Positions 7,953 through 15,979 of a DNA stretch of 64,000 bases are shown piece after piece. Origin of the DNA: Bacteroidales bacterium (GTDB taxonomy: Bacteria; Bacteroidota; Bacteroidia; Bacteroidales; P3). Position 1 is the first letter of the stretch; every line of letters starts with the position of its first letter. The DNA is taken from positions 248,001 to 312,000 of the forward strand of contig JAFURZ010000013.1 of assembly GCA_017480785.1 (NCBI GenBank). The letters are read 5' to 3'. The notes beneath the pieces were generated by a model that made no database searches, had not been told where the DNA came from, and saw only the letters and a program-made list of their open reading frames with translations. The position numbers were made by a program, and so were the translations under genes.

Positions 7953-8250
7953 TTCTGCCTAATTCTTTGTACTTTATCCACGAAAAATAACTATTTGCTT
8001 TAATAACGACAAGGGCGGGAAATTATTGCATCGTGGGCAATAAAATCGGAGCGGCTGCGTTTATATGGGCGTGATTTGGTTTGATATGAATCGTAATAGA
8101 ATACATAACTCGCTGATTTTTACCCCCCCCCACGAATTGCACAGGTAATCGTCGGGAGTCTTTCCTTTTTGTCTTTAATTCATTTGCCTCTCTCTGCCGC
8201 AAGCTTGCGGCGGGGCGGGATGGTTTTGTAATTGTAAATTCACAATCAAT
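7953..8250. other. Non-coding gap with a C9 tract and a 16-bp palindrome
   Basis: No gene is visible in this 298-bp stretch between divergent transcription units. It contains a run of nine C at 8123-8131 and the perfect palindrome GCCGCAAGCTTGCGGC at 8196-8211. Promoters for both sides must lie here, but I could not place a convincing TTTG/TAnnTTTG pair. Confidence 0.6.
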
Positions 8251-9373
8251 ATGAAGAGAGTCTTTCTACTTGGAGTTTTAATTTGTTTGCTTGGAACTAT
8301 GACTGCGAACGCCCAAGTAAATTCCACGGCAAAAAGTACATCAGATGGCAAACCCGTTGTTACCACATTGATGTCAAAGAAACTAGCCTACGCATGTAGA
8401 CGAAACCCCAATACATGGGGAATGGCTCTTGGATATTGTACAGGTGCCGAAACGGTTGGCGATTTAAAGTGGAAACTTGCATTAATGGACGAAGGTGACC
8501 CCGATTTGTGTGAAAAGTTTTTGGTGCATTTGTTTAATAACAATGGGGTTCGTACTCCTGGATACCTTACAAGTACTGCTGGATTTACAGAAGAGGAGGT
8601 GCAATTGGCGATTAGAATAATCCAATATTTGGAAGATGAGGAAGAAAAGAAGGAGGCTATTCAACAGGAATCATTGTTTGCAGAATGGACAAAAAGTGGT
8701 GTTCCTCAAAGAATTTCACCTAATATACATGCAAAAATTATGTGCAACGACACTATCTCTTGCACCGTATGTAGATAGTCTTAATCTTGACGAGATTAAT
8801 TATTCGTTGAATGTAGAAATTGATGAGCATGGCGAAATACAGAGATTTGGATTATTGGGAACGAAGAATTCCAACCCTGAGTATTTACCAGAAGTATTTA
8901 ATCGTTTACAGCTGTATACTAAACCTGCCAAATATTATTTCGATGCAATCTCAAAAAGCATTGATATGGCCACAAGTGAAGTCGTTGATATTTTTGAAGA
9001 AAGGGATAAAATATCTGGGAATAGATTCTATTATGATCCGAGCGCAATTCACATTGTTGTAAAATACGATAGAAAAAAAAGGCAATGCAAGATTATTGAT
9101 CATTATGACAATAACAACTTAAAAGATAAATTCTATGAAATGATAGGTAAATATGGCTTGGACGAAGCCTCTATTTTAGAGGAACTAACATCGCATCTTG
9201 AGAAAACATCCTATAAAGGGAGGCTTCTCATTAGATTTTACATTTATCGTCGAAAATTGGTTGTAAAGCAAAGAGAACGAGATGTGATAGCCAGCTTCAA
9301 ACTAACCCCCAAAGCCATTGTTAAAGATGTTGAGGATGTAGGCATACTAGGTTTGGATTACGAATGGAGATAG
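8251..9373 (+). pseudogene. Secreted protein gene split by a frameshift
   Basis: The first frame (8251-8778, 175 aa) starts with a clean signal peptide (MKRVFLLGVLICLLGTMTANAQ) and stops at 8776-8778. The reading then continues in another frame from about 8732-8760 to 9373 (YVDSLNLDEINYSLNVEID onward) with equally good codon character for 200 residues. The second frame has no signal peptide, and its upstream extension (8636-8730) looks non-coding. The switch point is near 8745-8765. The second half includes a segment loosely like a TonB C-terminal beta-alpha-beta unit (EIQRFGLLGTKNSNPEYLPE). It is either a real frameshift or a sequencing error; the whole protein would be about 370 residues. 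It precedes the agmatine-deiminase-like gene by 4 bp. Confidence 0.6.
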
Positions 9374-9377
9374 CAAA

Positions 9378-10313
9378 ATGTGGCGGTTAAAACACTTCTT
9401 TTCTATTGGAATAATTATGCTAATGTGTAATTGTAGCATGCAAAAAAAAGTTATGAATAAAGTAACAACAAGCAACGAACAAACCGTCTATATGTCGAAG
9501 CTACTGATGGAGCGTTACCCAGAGACCTGCAAGAACCTAATCAAGATTCTCGAAAAACACAATATCAAGTACTCATTCATAAAAGGGACAAAAGATATTT
9601 GGTGCCGTGATTATATGCCTATTCAAACAGAATCGGGCAAGCTTATTCAGTTCAAATATGACCCAAGCTATTTGAAAGGCAAAAAGGAGTGGGAAGAGTC
9701 CCGTTCTGATGTGAAAGATATATGCAAGCAGAACAATATTATCACAACATTCTCGGACATAAATTTGGATGGAGGGAATGTAATTATCTGCGATGGAAGG
9801 GCGATAATATCAGACAGAATTTATTCGGAAAATCCAGATAAGACGAGAGAAGAATTGAGGAAAGAACTGGCTATGCTGTTGGAATGTGAGATTATTGTAA
9901 TTCCATCGCTAAACAAAACTGCAGATTTTACAGGTCACGCTGATGGAATGGTTAGGTTTGTGGATAGAAATACCGTTCTTGGGATAAAATACGATGACAG
10001 ATATAAAAAGGATTGGTGGAAAAATACTCAAAAGGTGTTGGATGCATACAACATAAGTTTTATTGAAGTACCATTCTTTGAAGATGAACCAGATAGAGAA
10101 CACCCAGAGAGCGCAATTGGCGTTTATGTGAATTATTTAGAGGTTAATGATTTGATAGTAGTGCCTGTATTTGGAAGAGAGGAAGATGCACGAGCAATTG
10201 AAATAATCCAAAAAGCATTCCCCAACAAGCAAATCGAAACAATCAATTACAACGATGTGGCAAAAGAAGGTGGCTTGTTGAATTGCACAACATGGGTCGT
10301 AAAAAAATCATGA
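9378..10313 (+). CDS. Agmatine deiminase / peptidylarginine deiminase family lipoprotein
   Basis: The 311-residue product has the motifs of the PAD_porph guanidine-modifying fold: IWCRDYMPIQ, LDGGN, GHADGMVRFV and a C-terminal GGLLNCTTW with the likely nucleophilic Cys. These enzymes hydrolyse agmatine to N-carbamoylputrescine or deiminate peptidyl-arginine. Unlike cytosolic AguA, this protein starts with a signal-like helix ending in MCNCSM, so it may be a lipoprotein acting in the periplasm or at the surface. It lies 4 bp after the frameshifted secreted gene, so a two-gene operon is likely. The substrate cannot be told from sequence. Confidence 0.82.
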   Translation: MWRLKHFFSIGIIMLMCNCSMQKKVMNKVTTSNEQTVYMSKLLMERYPETCKNLIKILEKHNIKYSFIKGTKDIWCRDYMPIQTESGKLIQFKYDPSYLKGKKEWEESRSDVKDICKQNNIITTFSDINLDGGNVIICDGRAIISDRIYSENPDKTREELRKELAMLLECEIIVIPSLNKTADFTGHADGMVRFVDRNTVLGIKYDDRYKKDWWKNTQKVLDAYNISFIEVPFFEDEPDREHPESAIGVYVNYLEVNDLIVVPVFGREEDARAIEIIQKAFPNKQIETINYNDVAKEGGLLNCTTWVVKKS

Positions 10314-10321
10314 AACGGTAT

Positions 10322-10540
10322 AAAATGAGTCATTACACCCCCAATTGATTTTTAAAACGGCTAAAATGGATCATTACAGCCCCAAATGATTTTGAAAATG
10401 CCTAAAATGAATCATTACAACGCCAATTGATTTTGAAAACGGCCAAAATGGATCATTACAACGCCAATCGATTTTGAAAATGGCCAAAATGAATCATTAC
10501 AATGCCAATTGATTTTGAAAACGCCTGAAATGGGTCATTA
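10322..10540. repeat. Array of six 41-bp direct repeats with internal dyads
   Basis: Units begin AAAATG(A/G)(A/G)TCATTAC at 10322, 10363, 10404, 10445 and 10486, with a sixth variant at about 10527. The period is 41 bp throughout, about four helical turns. Most units contain AATGA-N-TCATT or a one-mismatch form (a 5+5 inverted repeat) and a second near-palindrome, CAATTGA. The array fills the 280 bp before the 256-aa gene and has no spacers. Confidence 0.85.
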
Positions 10541-10592
10541 CGGGCGGAAAAAATTTTGAAACAGCAAATAATCATTAAAAACAATAAGAACT

Positions 10593-11363
10593 ATGGATGC
10601 AACGAAATTCAATGAAAAGGCTTTGAGCAATTATCCCGTGGCGTTTTATTTCAGCGCGGTGAAATCGTTTGAGGAGAGAATCGGCGCGGCGGAGTGCGCG
10701 TTGGACCGTTTCCGCGAGATGCGCGACGAGTACGACCGGCTGTTCAAGGCGTTCGACGAGGCCTACAAGCGGACGCAGAAGAGCGAATTGACGGCGAAGA
10801 TTGCCTCCCTGGACAAGGAGCGCGACGGCTACGCCTACGTGATACAGAAGGTGGCCGAGGCGTGGGCGGCGAAGATTGAGGACGAGAGCCTGGCGGTGCA
10901 CGGCGTCAGGGTGTCGCAGGTGTTCCGCGACTACGGCTTCCGCACGTCGGAGGCGCTGGTGGCGGAGAACGCGAAGATTCACAATATGGAGCAGAAGCTG
11001 GCGGAGCGCGACTTGGTGAGCGACTTGCAGATGATGGGCCTCACGGAGCTGAACCGCCGCCTGCTGAACCGCACGGAGCAGATCGAGCAGCTGATGGGCA
11101 AGCGCAACGAGGAGAAGAGCGACGTGGTGGTGGGCGAGCTGAAGGCGGCGCGCGAGAAGCTGGACGGCCACTATCGCGCGTTCGTGACCTACCTCAACGC
11201 GGTGCAGGAGCTGCAGCCGGAGGAGAGCCTCTCGAAGGCGGCGCAGTACTACAACGCCGACCTGGCGAAAATCGACCTGCAATACCAGCAGAGCCGCAAG
11301 AAGGGCGGCAAAGAGGATGAGCCTGCAACCACGACACCTGCCAATGTCGAGGACGAGGGCTGA
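10593..11363 (+). CDS. Helical protein, resembles Bacteroidales DUF6261
   Basis: The 256-residue protein is almost entirely predicted helix and rich in Glu, Lys and Arg, with no signal peptide. It includes heptad-like stretches (RLFKAFDEAYKRTQKSELTA; ELKAAREKLDGHYRAFVTYL) and a low-complexity acidic tail. It resembles the helical Bacteroidales family DUF6261, but I am not certain of that. The 41-bp repeat array lies directly upstream and a terminator follows, so it is a single transcription unit possibly controlled through the array. Function unknown. Confidence 0.65.
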   Translation: MDATKFNEKALSNYPVAFYFSAVKSFEERIGAAECALDRFREMRDEYDRLFKAFDEAYKRTQKSELTAKIASLDKERDGYAYVIQKVAEAWAAKIEDESLAVHGVRVSQVFRDYGFRTSEALVAENAKIHNMEQKLAERDLVSDLQMMGLTELNRRLLNRTEQIEQLMGKRNEEKSDVVVGELKAAREKLDGHYRAFVTYLNAVQELQPEESLSKAAQYYNADLAKIDLQYQQSRKKGGKEDEPATTTPANVEDEG

Positions 11364-11387
11364 TGCCGACCACAAAGCACAACAACA

Positions 11388-11419
11388 AGCGAGGCCCCGC
11401 CGAACGGCGGAGCCTCGCT
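11388..11419 (+). terminator. Intrinsic terminator after the 256-aa gene
   Basis: AGCGAGGC (11388-11395) pairs with GCCTCGCT (11412-11419), and the inner CCGCC-GAAC-GGCGG extends the stem. The hairpin lies between convergent units (the 256-aa gene and the nifJ fragment) and could serve both. The T tract on the plus side is short (GCGTTT). Confidence 0.65.
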
Positions 11420-11442
11420 GCGTTTAGAGTGTCGATGCAGGA

Positions 11443-12498
11443 TTACATCTCGCTCAGTTTCTTGTAGCCCTCGTAGCGCAGCTTGGCGTTGCGCTCGGTG
11501 GCGACGAAGAGTTCCTCGGCCTCCTGGGGGAAGGTCTTGGTCAGGGAGTTGTAGCGGACCTCGCCCATAATGAAGTCGCGGTGCTGTGGCTGCGAACACC
11601 TTATTCCAAAATTAAATGCAGTGAGCAACTTGCTCCAGTCGGGTTCCTTCGAGTCGAGGTGGAAGCCGTTCTTGCCTTCATCCTCCTCGGCGGGGTTGAA
11701 GTGCCAGAGGTGCCAGTAGCCGCACTCGACGGCCAGCTTCTCCTCGTTCTGCGTGCGACCCATGCCGATCTTGATGCCGTGGTTGCTCACTTCGTTTGAT
11801 TTCGATTTCAGCGGTGTTCGCGGCCTTACGGCTGATTGCAGGGGCGTAGCATACGAGCAGGTCCAGTGGACCTGTGAGCCGAGCCCCGTGAAATCCCCAT
11901 TTCTCGGATTAAGGCGAAGGGAGAGCGACGGGCCGTGGTAGGCCTCGGCCTCCTTGATGACCTTGAAGTACTGCGCCTGGCTGGCTCCCATGGCTACCTG
12001 CGCCACATAGACGTAGCCGTAGCTCTTGGCAATCATTCCGAGGTCTTTCTTGCGAATCTTCTTGCCGCTGGTGGCGTGCTGCGGCTGCCGACCTTGTGGA
12101 GGCAACTTGGCGACAGCGCCGGCCGGCGTGGCCTTGCTGCTCTGTCCGCCGGTGTTGCTGTACACCTCGGTGTCCACCACGACGACGTTCACATCCTCGC
12201 CGCTGGCCAGCACGTGGTCCAGACCGCCGAAGCCGATGTTTCTGTTCTCCGCTTCGCTATCGAAACATCCACTGGATGTTTCTTCACACCAGCCGTCGCC
12301 GCCGAAGATCCACTGGCTCTTCTTGACGATGTAGCTCTTCAGGGCGAGGAGCTGCTTGCAGATGTCGCAGCCGCAGGCCTCCATCAGCGGGACGAGCTTG
12401 TCGGCAATCTGCTGGGTGCGGAGGGTGTTCTCGCGGTTGTCAATCCACTCCTGGAAGAGGGCCTTGATTACGGCGGAGCAGCAGCAGTCGCAGGCGGT
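11443..12498 (-). pseudogene. Duplicated 3' end of nifJ carrying four in-frame insertions
   Basis: This is a near-identical copy of about the last 280 codons of the intact nifJ at 15980-19528, without the first 900 residues and without the native start. It begins right after the stop of the 154-aa gene (12502); the first internal ATG is at 12384. Relative to the intact copy it has four changes: 45 nt at 11582-11626; about 102 nt net within 11786-11926; 27 nt at 12077-12103; and 50 nt replacing 8 at 12239-12288. Every net change is a multiple of three and adds no stop codon, so the frame stays open for 313 codons. It lacks the domains for a working PFOR. Confidence 0.85.
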
Positions 12499-12501
12499 TG
12501 C

Positions 12502-12966
12502 TTAATCGAAGTTCATCATCTTCTGTGGCAACAATCCTATTTTGGATAATTGTCTTGATTCACTGGACCCTTTCAGTATTTTCACTCTACCAGTAGCAAT
12601 CCAATAGAATGCGGGGTGACTCTTAGGCTTTAATTCCTTAATGAGTGGAGCTTTAATGTGCAGCCAAGCCTTTAACCATTTTAGTTTTTCTGTCATTTCC
12701 GATACATTTCCTGTATCGGCAGGATGAAACTCTACGAAATATGTTTCATTATCGTATTCGATAGCATAATCCCAACGATTTGCATCGGGATATGCGGATT
12801 TTGTTGCCTCATCCAGATTAATGCTTCCTGTCAATGCGCGTGGATTTTTGCATATTATCTTGGAACGGTATTCTCCTTTGACCGAATGAAGTCCTTCCAT
12901 GAAATACCCTGCTACATCAGGTGTTTGTTCGACAGCCATCTCTAATGGCGTTTTTTCAGTCTTCAT
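12502..12966 (-). CDS. Putative nuclease-fold partner of the adjacent ATPase
   Basis: The 154-residue protein contains RWDYAIEYDNETYFVEFHPA (about residues 64-83). This looks like a PD-(D/E)xK hairpin in which the usual ExK is replaced by Glu-Phe-His. It overlaps the end of the ATPase gene by 11 bp, so translation is coupled. Together they resemble two-gene ATPase/nuclease defence modules, but I do not recognise a named system. Its stop codon lies right at the junction with the nifJ fragment, so one edge of the inserted block is here. Confidence 0.6.
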   Translation of the reverse strand: MKTEKTPLEMAVEQTPDVAGYFMEGLHSVKGEYRSKIICKNPRALTGSINLDEATKSAYPDANRWDYAIEYDNETYFVEFHPADTGNVSEMTEKLKWLKAWLHIKAPLIKELKPKSHPAFYWIATGRVKILKGSSESRQLSKIGLLPQKMMNFD

Positions 12967-14107
12967 CGTTCAAGTATTTTGCAACTACCTCAGATGATTT
13001 GGATGCGAAAGCAGATAGTCCGCCCCATTCGGAAACGATAGAGTCTGTATCGCCAGCGTCTAATGATGATATATCAACTGAATCCACCCTCCCATTTCTA
13101 GTACGCTTGAAATAATAGGTTTTGATGTTTTTTTCAAATAAACCGACAAGCATATCGCGAACAGGCGAACCAACAGGGACATCAAATAATTCATACAATC
13201 CATCGTATTTATTCAACGATTCTTTCAACAAATTGAATGCCCATGCAAACTCGAGAAAAACAGGAGAATGTGTTGAAATGATAACTTTATATCCTCCGAC
13301 TTGCATCAGTTCAATTATCTGAAGGATAACGCTGATGATAGCACGGGGATGTAATCCCATTTCTGGCTCCTCAATAACGACGTATTTGTATTTCTCTTTA
13401 CGAATCACTTTTGAGGGAGGTCCCGAGAGACAGTAAAAAGCCATAAGTAATGGCATGAACTCTTTCTGACCTGCACTCCAAGACATAAACTGAATATTAA
13501 CATCGTCTACTTGAAGCAACATTTTCTTTTGATTATCGCGTTCTTCCATTACAACCTTTGCCCCATGGAAGATGCTGTCATCAAATGATTTCTTCAAATG
13601 TCCTTTTAGTCTATTGCTTAGTGGGAATATCGTATCAGATTTACCCAACCCATTCTGCATAAACAAGCGAAGTGTCTCGCTAAAGATACGATGAATATAT
13701 GGTGCCGAATTGTCAAATTCCATGAAAAATTTAGGTCGACCATCAGATATACTTAATATCCTTTGGGCTGGCACATAAAACATAGTTTCAATATCGGTTT
13801 TTGGCTTAAGGGGTATTTGTCCTTTTGCGAAATTACGGCCATCATACATTATTTTTGTGTTCTCTTTCCACATTGAGGCCATACCTGATCCATAATAAAC
13901 ATTGAGTATTTTATCGACATTATGTCCAATAATAAAATTATAGCGATCTAAATTTTCAATGATACTATCCCTATCAATAGCAAGCTTCAACGTTTCAAGC
14001 GCAATACTTTTGCCACTTGCCTGTGGTCCGACAAGTATCGTCAAATCGCCAAAATCAATGTCGATTTTACCTAAAGGCCCAAGGTTCGAAATTTTGAAAT
14101 TGTCCAT
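12956..14107 (-). CDS. OLD-like AAA ATPase
   Basis: The 383-residue protein has Walker A GPQASGKS (27-34), the signature-like WSAGQKEFMPLLMAF, Walker B YVVIEEPEMGLHPRA and switch His VIISTHSP. It is shorter than the ATPase at 6233-7615 and not closely similar outside the motifs. No TOPRIM domain is present; the overlapping 154-aa gene may provide the effector. It is AT-rich relative to nifJ, which suggests transfer. Immediately upstream is a decayed tail of the 106-aa gene family found before the first ATPase. Confidence 0.82.
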   Translation of the reverse strand: MDNFKISNLGPLGKIDIDFGDLTILVGPQASGKSIALETLKLAIDRDSIIENLDRYNFIIGHNVDKILNVYYGSGMASMWKENTKIMYDGRNFAKGQIPLKPKTDIETMFYVPAQRILSISDGRPKFFMEFDNSAPYIHRIFSETLRLFMQNGLGKSDTIFPLSNRLKGHLKKSFDDSIFHGAKVVMEERDNQKKMLLQVDDVNIQFMSWSAGQKEFMPLLMAFYCLSGPPSKVIRKEKYKYVVIEEPEMGLHPRAIISVILQIIELMQVGGYKVIISTHSPVFLEFAWAFNLLKESLNKYDGLYELFDVPVGSPVRDMLVGLFEKNIKTYYFKRTRNGRVDSVDISSLDAGDTDSIVSEWGGLSAFASKSSEVVAKYLNDED

Positions 14108-14121
14108 TGTTTTTTTTAAAA

Positions 14122-14157
14122 TAACGCGATTTTTCTGGTTTTCGTATGTGTGTTTGT
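14122..14157 (-). pseudogene. Remnant tail of the ATPase-associated small gene
   Basis: Thirty-one of 36 bases match the end of the 106-aa gene (7637-7672). The minus-strand reading HKHTYENQKNRVI parallels YKRTYEKQNNHVI. It sits 15 bp before the second ATPase gene, in the same relative position as the intact gene before the first ATPase. Confidence 0.65.
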
Positions 14158-14185
14158 GATATTAATTCATAGTAATTTGTTGCCT

Positions 14186-14851
14186 CTATTCATAAATACC
14201 CGTTAGGACACTTTCCCACCATTGGCAGATGTTCTTTCTTATATCAATGTCTCCTTTATTGCATTCTACAATCACGTCTTTATTGTTAATCGTATGGCTT
14301 GATTCAATCCATACATCGTTTTTGAATGGAACATACATTCTCTTGACGGTAAGATTTGCAAATGCTGCAGGGCATCCGTATCTAAAAGCATGCGAAATTG
14401 TTATGGAATTTAAGTTACAGCCATCAAAGGCTGAACCATAAATCGCAGTGCAATCTTCGTGAAGGATGATGTCTGTCCTATTGATTGACCGAGGACAACA
14501 GATTAACAATAGACCTTCCTTAATCCGAACATTTACCTCTTTTTTGTAATCAAAATAACCGAGATTATAACCAAAGTTCTTTTTGTTAAAGGTTTCTTCG
14601 TTCAATCTCAAATATAGAAGTCCATCGTGTACCTCATAACAAGAGTTCTTAATTCCAATTTTAATCTCTTTCAGATTGGGATACTCAGCAAAATGTGGTG
14701 CAACGTCATCGTCAAAACCAAAATCGGATTTAATGATGATTCTTTCTATTTCTTCATCATAAATCTTATTGTCGAAAAGATCCGTATCATAAAATGATGC
14801 CTTTATGTTTTCTCGACGGATAATGATATTTCTTCCACGTTTCTTGAGCAT
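14186..14851 (-). CDS. Leucine-rich-repeat-like (BspA/LRR_5-type) protein
   Basis: The 221-residue protein has no signal peptide. Its central part carries repeated strand-turn units typical of the BspA/LRR_5 class (LHEDCTAIYGSAFDGCNLNS, then ITISHAFRYGCPAAFANLTV), which usually mediate protein contacts. It is AT-rich and co-oriented with the ATPase pair downstream and the 343-aa gene upstream, and is probably part of the same acquired block next to nifJ. It may be a sensor or adaptor, but nothing in the sequence proves this. Confidence 0.55.
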   Translation of the reverse strand: MLKKRGRNIIIRRENIKASFYDTDLFDNKIYDEEIERIIIKSDFGFDDDVAPHFAEYPNLKEIKIGIKNSCYEVHDGLLYLRLNEETFNKKNFGYNLGYFDYKKEVNVRIKEGLLLICCPRSINRTDIILHEDCTAIYGSAFDGCNLNSITISHAFRYGCPAAFANLTVKRMYVPFKNDVWIESSHTINNKDVIVECNKGDIDIRKNICQWWESVLTGIYE

Positions 14852-14888
14852 TCTGTAATAAATTACGTGATTCCATTGGATTCAAACA

Positions 14889-15920
14889 TTAGAAAGGCAA
14901 GTCCCTTAATTGTCCATATTTTCGTTTATAAAGAGGAGTGTCTTTTTCAAATGTATAATCATCATAAAGACCTGTAGTTGTAGGACCACCTAAATCAACT
15001 GTCTTGTTTGGATCCGTATACCCATATTTTTCAACATTTGCCTTCCATATTTTATAGCGACAATAGCTCATATACATAGTAACATATCTTGAGGGATCAA
15101 TGTTCTTGGGTTCTTCCTTTTTATTTATTTTTAGATAGGGGACAGAGTGTGAAAATGTTTGTTGACAAGGAGCATACTCGGATTCATACAATTTATCAAA
15201 AAGAGATTCAAATGTGGGTCTTTCATCTTCTTTCCAAGAGCCGTGAAAGCCATTGAATGTAAATAATAATAGCCTTGTTTCCTCTTTTTTATAGTGCAAA
15301 TTCACATCACAATACAATTTCTCACGGTAGAGTTCTGGGTATTCTTTCTCCAAGAAAGATTCCATCCAATTGAAATCAATTGCTTTTATCTTTATTCTTG
15401 TATTTGTACCAAAAATAGTGAGTAAAATATAATCCGTAACATTATCATCTATTAACTCAGGAATTTCATAATAATAATGGTATTCGGCAAATGCAAAATA
15501 TTCCGTTTCCTTTCTTCCTTCGTATGTAAAATGTCGTTCTTCCATAATATGAACCATTCCGCACCATTCTGTTGGTGACGAAGGTTTTGTTGGGTATTCA
15601 ATTTCTTCTATTATTTTTACTGGCTTTGATTGCTGCCAAGCAATTTCAATAATGGTGTCAGCAAGAGATTTGTTACAGTTTGCAGTTATTTCAGACTGAC
15701 ACTTTTCATAACTTACTAATACTCTATCTGATTGCCGAATAATGATAAACGCAGAATTTGGATGGTTAAAAAAAACAATACCATTTTGCATGCAGAAGTT
15801 CTCCAATGCAGAATGGTTCTTAATACCATCGCAAACAATCTCGGATGGATTTAAGTCTTTTATTATTAAGAAGACTTTATCCCAATTAACATAACCATAT
15901 GTAAAGACAGACAATCTCAT
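14889..15920 (-). CDS. Unknown 343-aa accessory protein
   Basis: I start the gene at the ATG at 15918-15920 (MRLSVFTYGYVNWDKVF). The longer open frame to 16217 only reads the nifJ 3' end in a wrong frame. The N-terminal 100 residues look like an alpha/beta domain (VFLIIKDLNPSEIVCDGIKN, then FIIIRQSDRVLVSYEKC), reminiscent of small nucleotide-sensing folds but not assignable. The rest is rich in Tyr and Glu. It lies 60 bp downstream of nifJ, beyond its terminator-like hairpin, and is AT-rich. Function unknown. Confidence 0.6.
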   Translation of the reverse strand: MRLSVFTYGYVNWDKVFLIIKDLNPSEIVCDGIKNHSALENFCMQNGIVFFNHPNSAFIIIRQSDRVLVSYEKCQSEITANCNKSLADTIIEIAWQQSKPVKIIEEIEYPTKPSSPTEWCGMVHIMEERHFTYEGRKETEYFAFAEYHYYYEIPELIDDNVTDYILLTIFGTNTRIKIKAIDFNWMESFLEKEYPELYREKLYCDVNLHYKKEETRLLLFTFNGFHGSWKEDERPTFESLFDKLYESEYAPCQQTFSHSVPYLKINKKEEPKNIDPSRYVTMYMSYCRYKIWKANVEKYGYTDPNKTVDLGGPTTTGLYDDYTFEKDTPLYKRKYGQLRDLPF

Positions 15921-15936
15921 GCTTTCTATAATATAG

Positions 15937-15968
15937 AAGCTGGGTAGCCCTCTCGGGCTGCCCAGCTT
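15937..15968 (-). terminator. Probable terminator of nifJ
   Basis: A 14-bp stem is formed by AAGCTGGGTAGCCC (15937-15950) and GGGCTGCCCAGCTT (15955-15968), with one non-Watson-Crick position and a TCTC loop, 11 bp past the nifJ stop. The following minus-strand tract (CTATATTATAG) is only weakly T-rich, so read-through into the downstream accessory genes is possible. Confidence 0.65.
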
Positions 15969-15979
15969 GATTTGAGATA

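Noticed and set aside
10322-10540. CRISPR array
   Set aside because: The 41-bp units are contiguous and degenerate, with no unique spacers and no cas genes nearby.
11443-12384. A functional short PFOR-like protein
   Set aside because: Only the C-terminal TPP-side region is present, insertions disrupt conserved segments, and no native start exists. Treated as a pseudogene despite its open frame.
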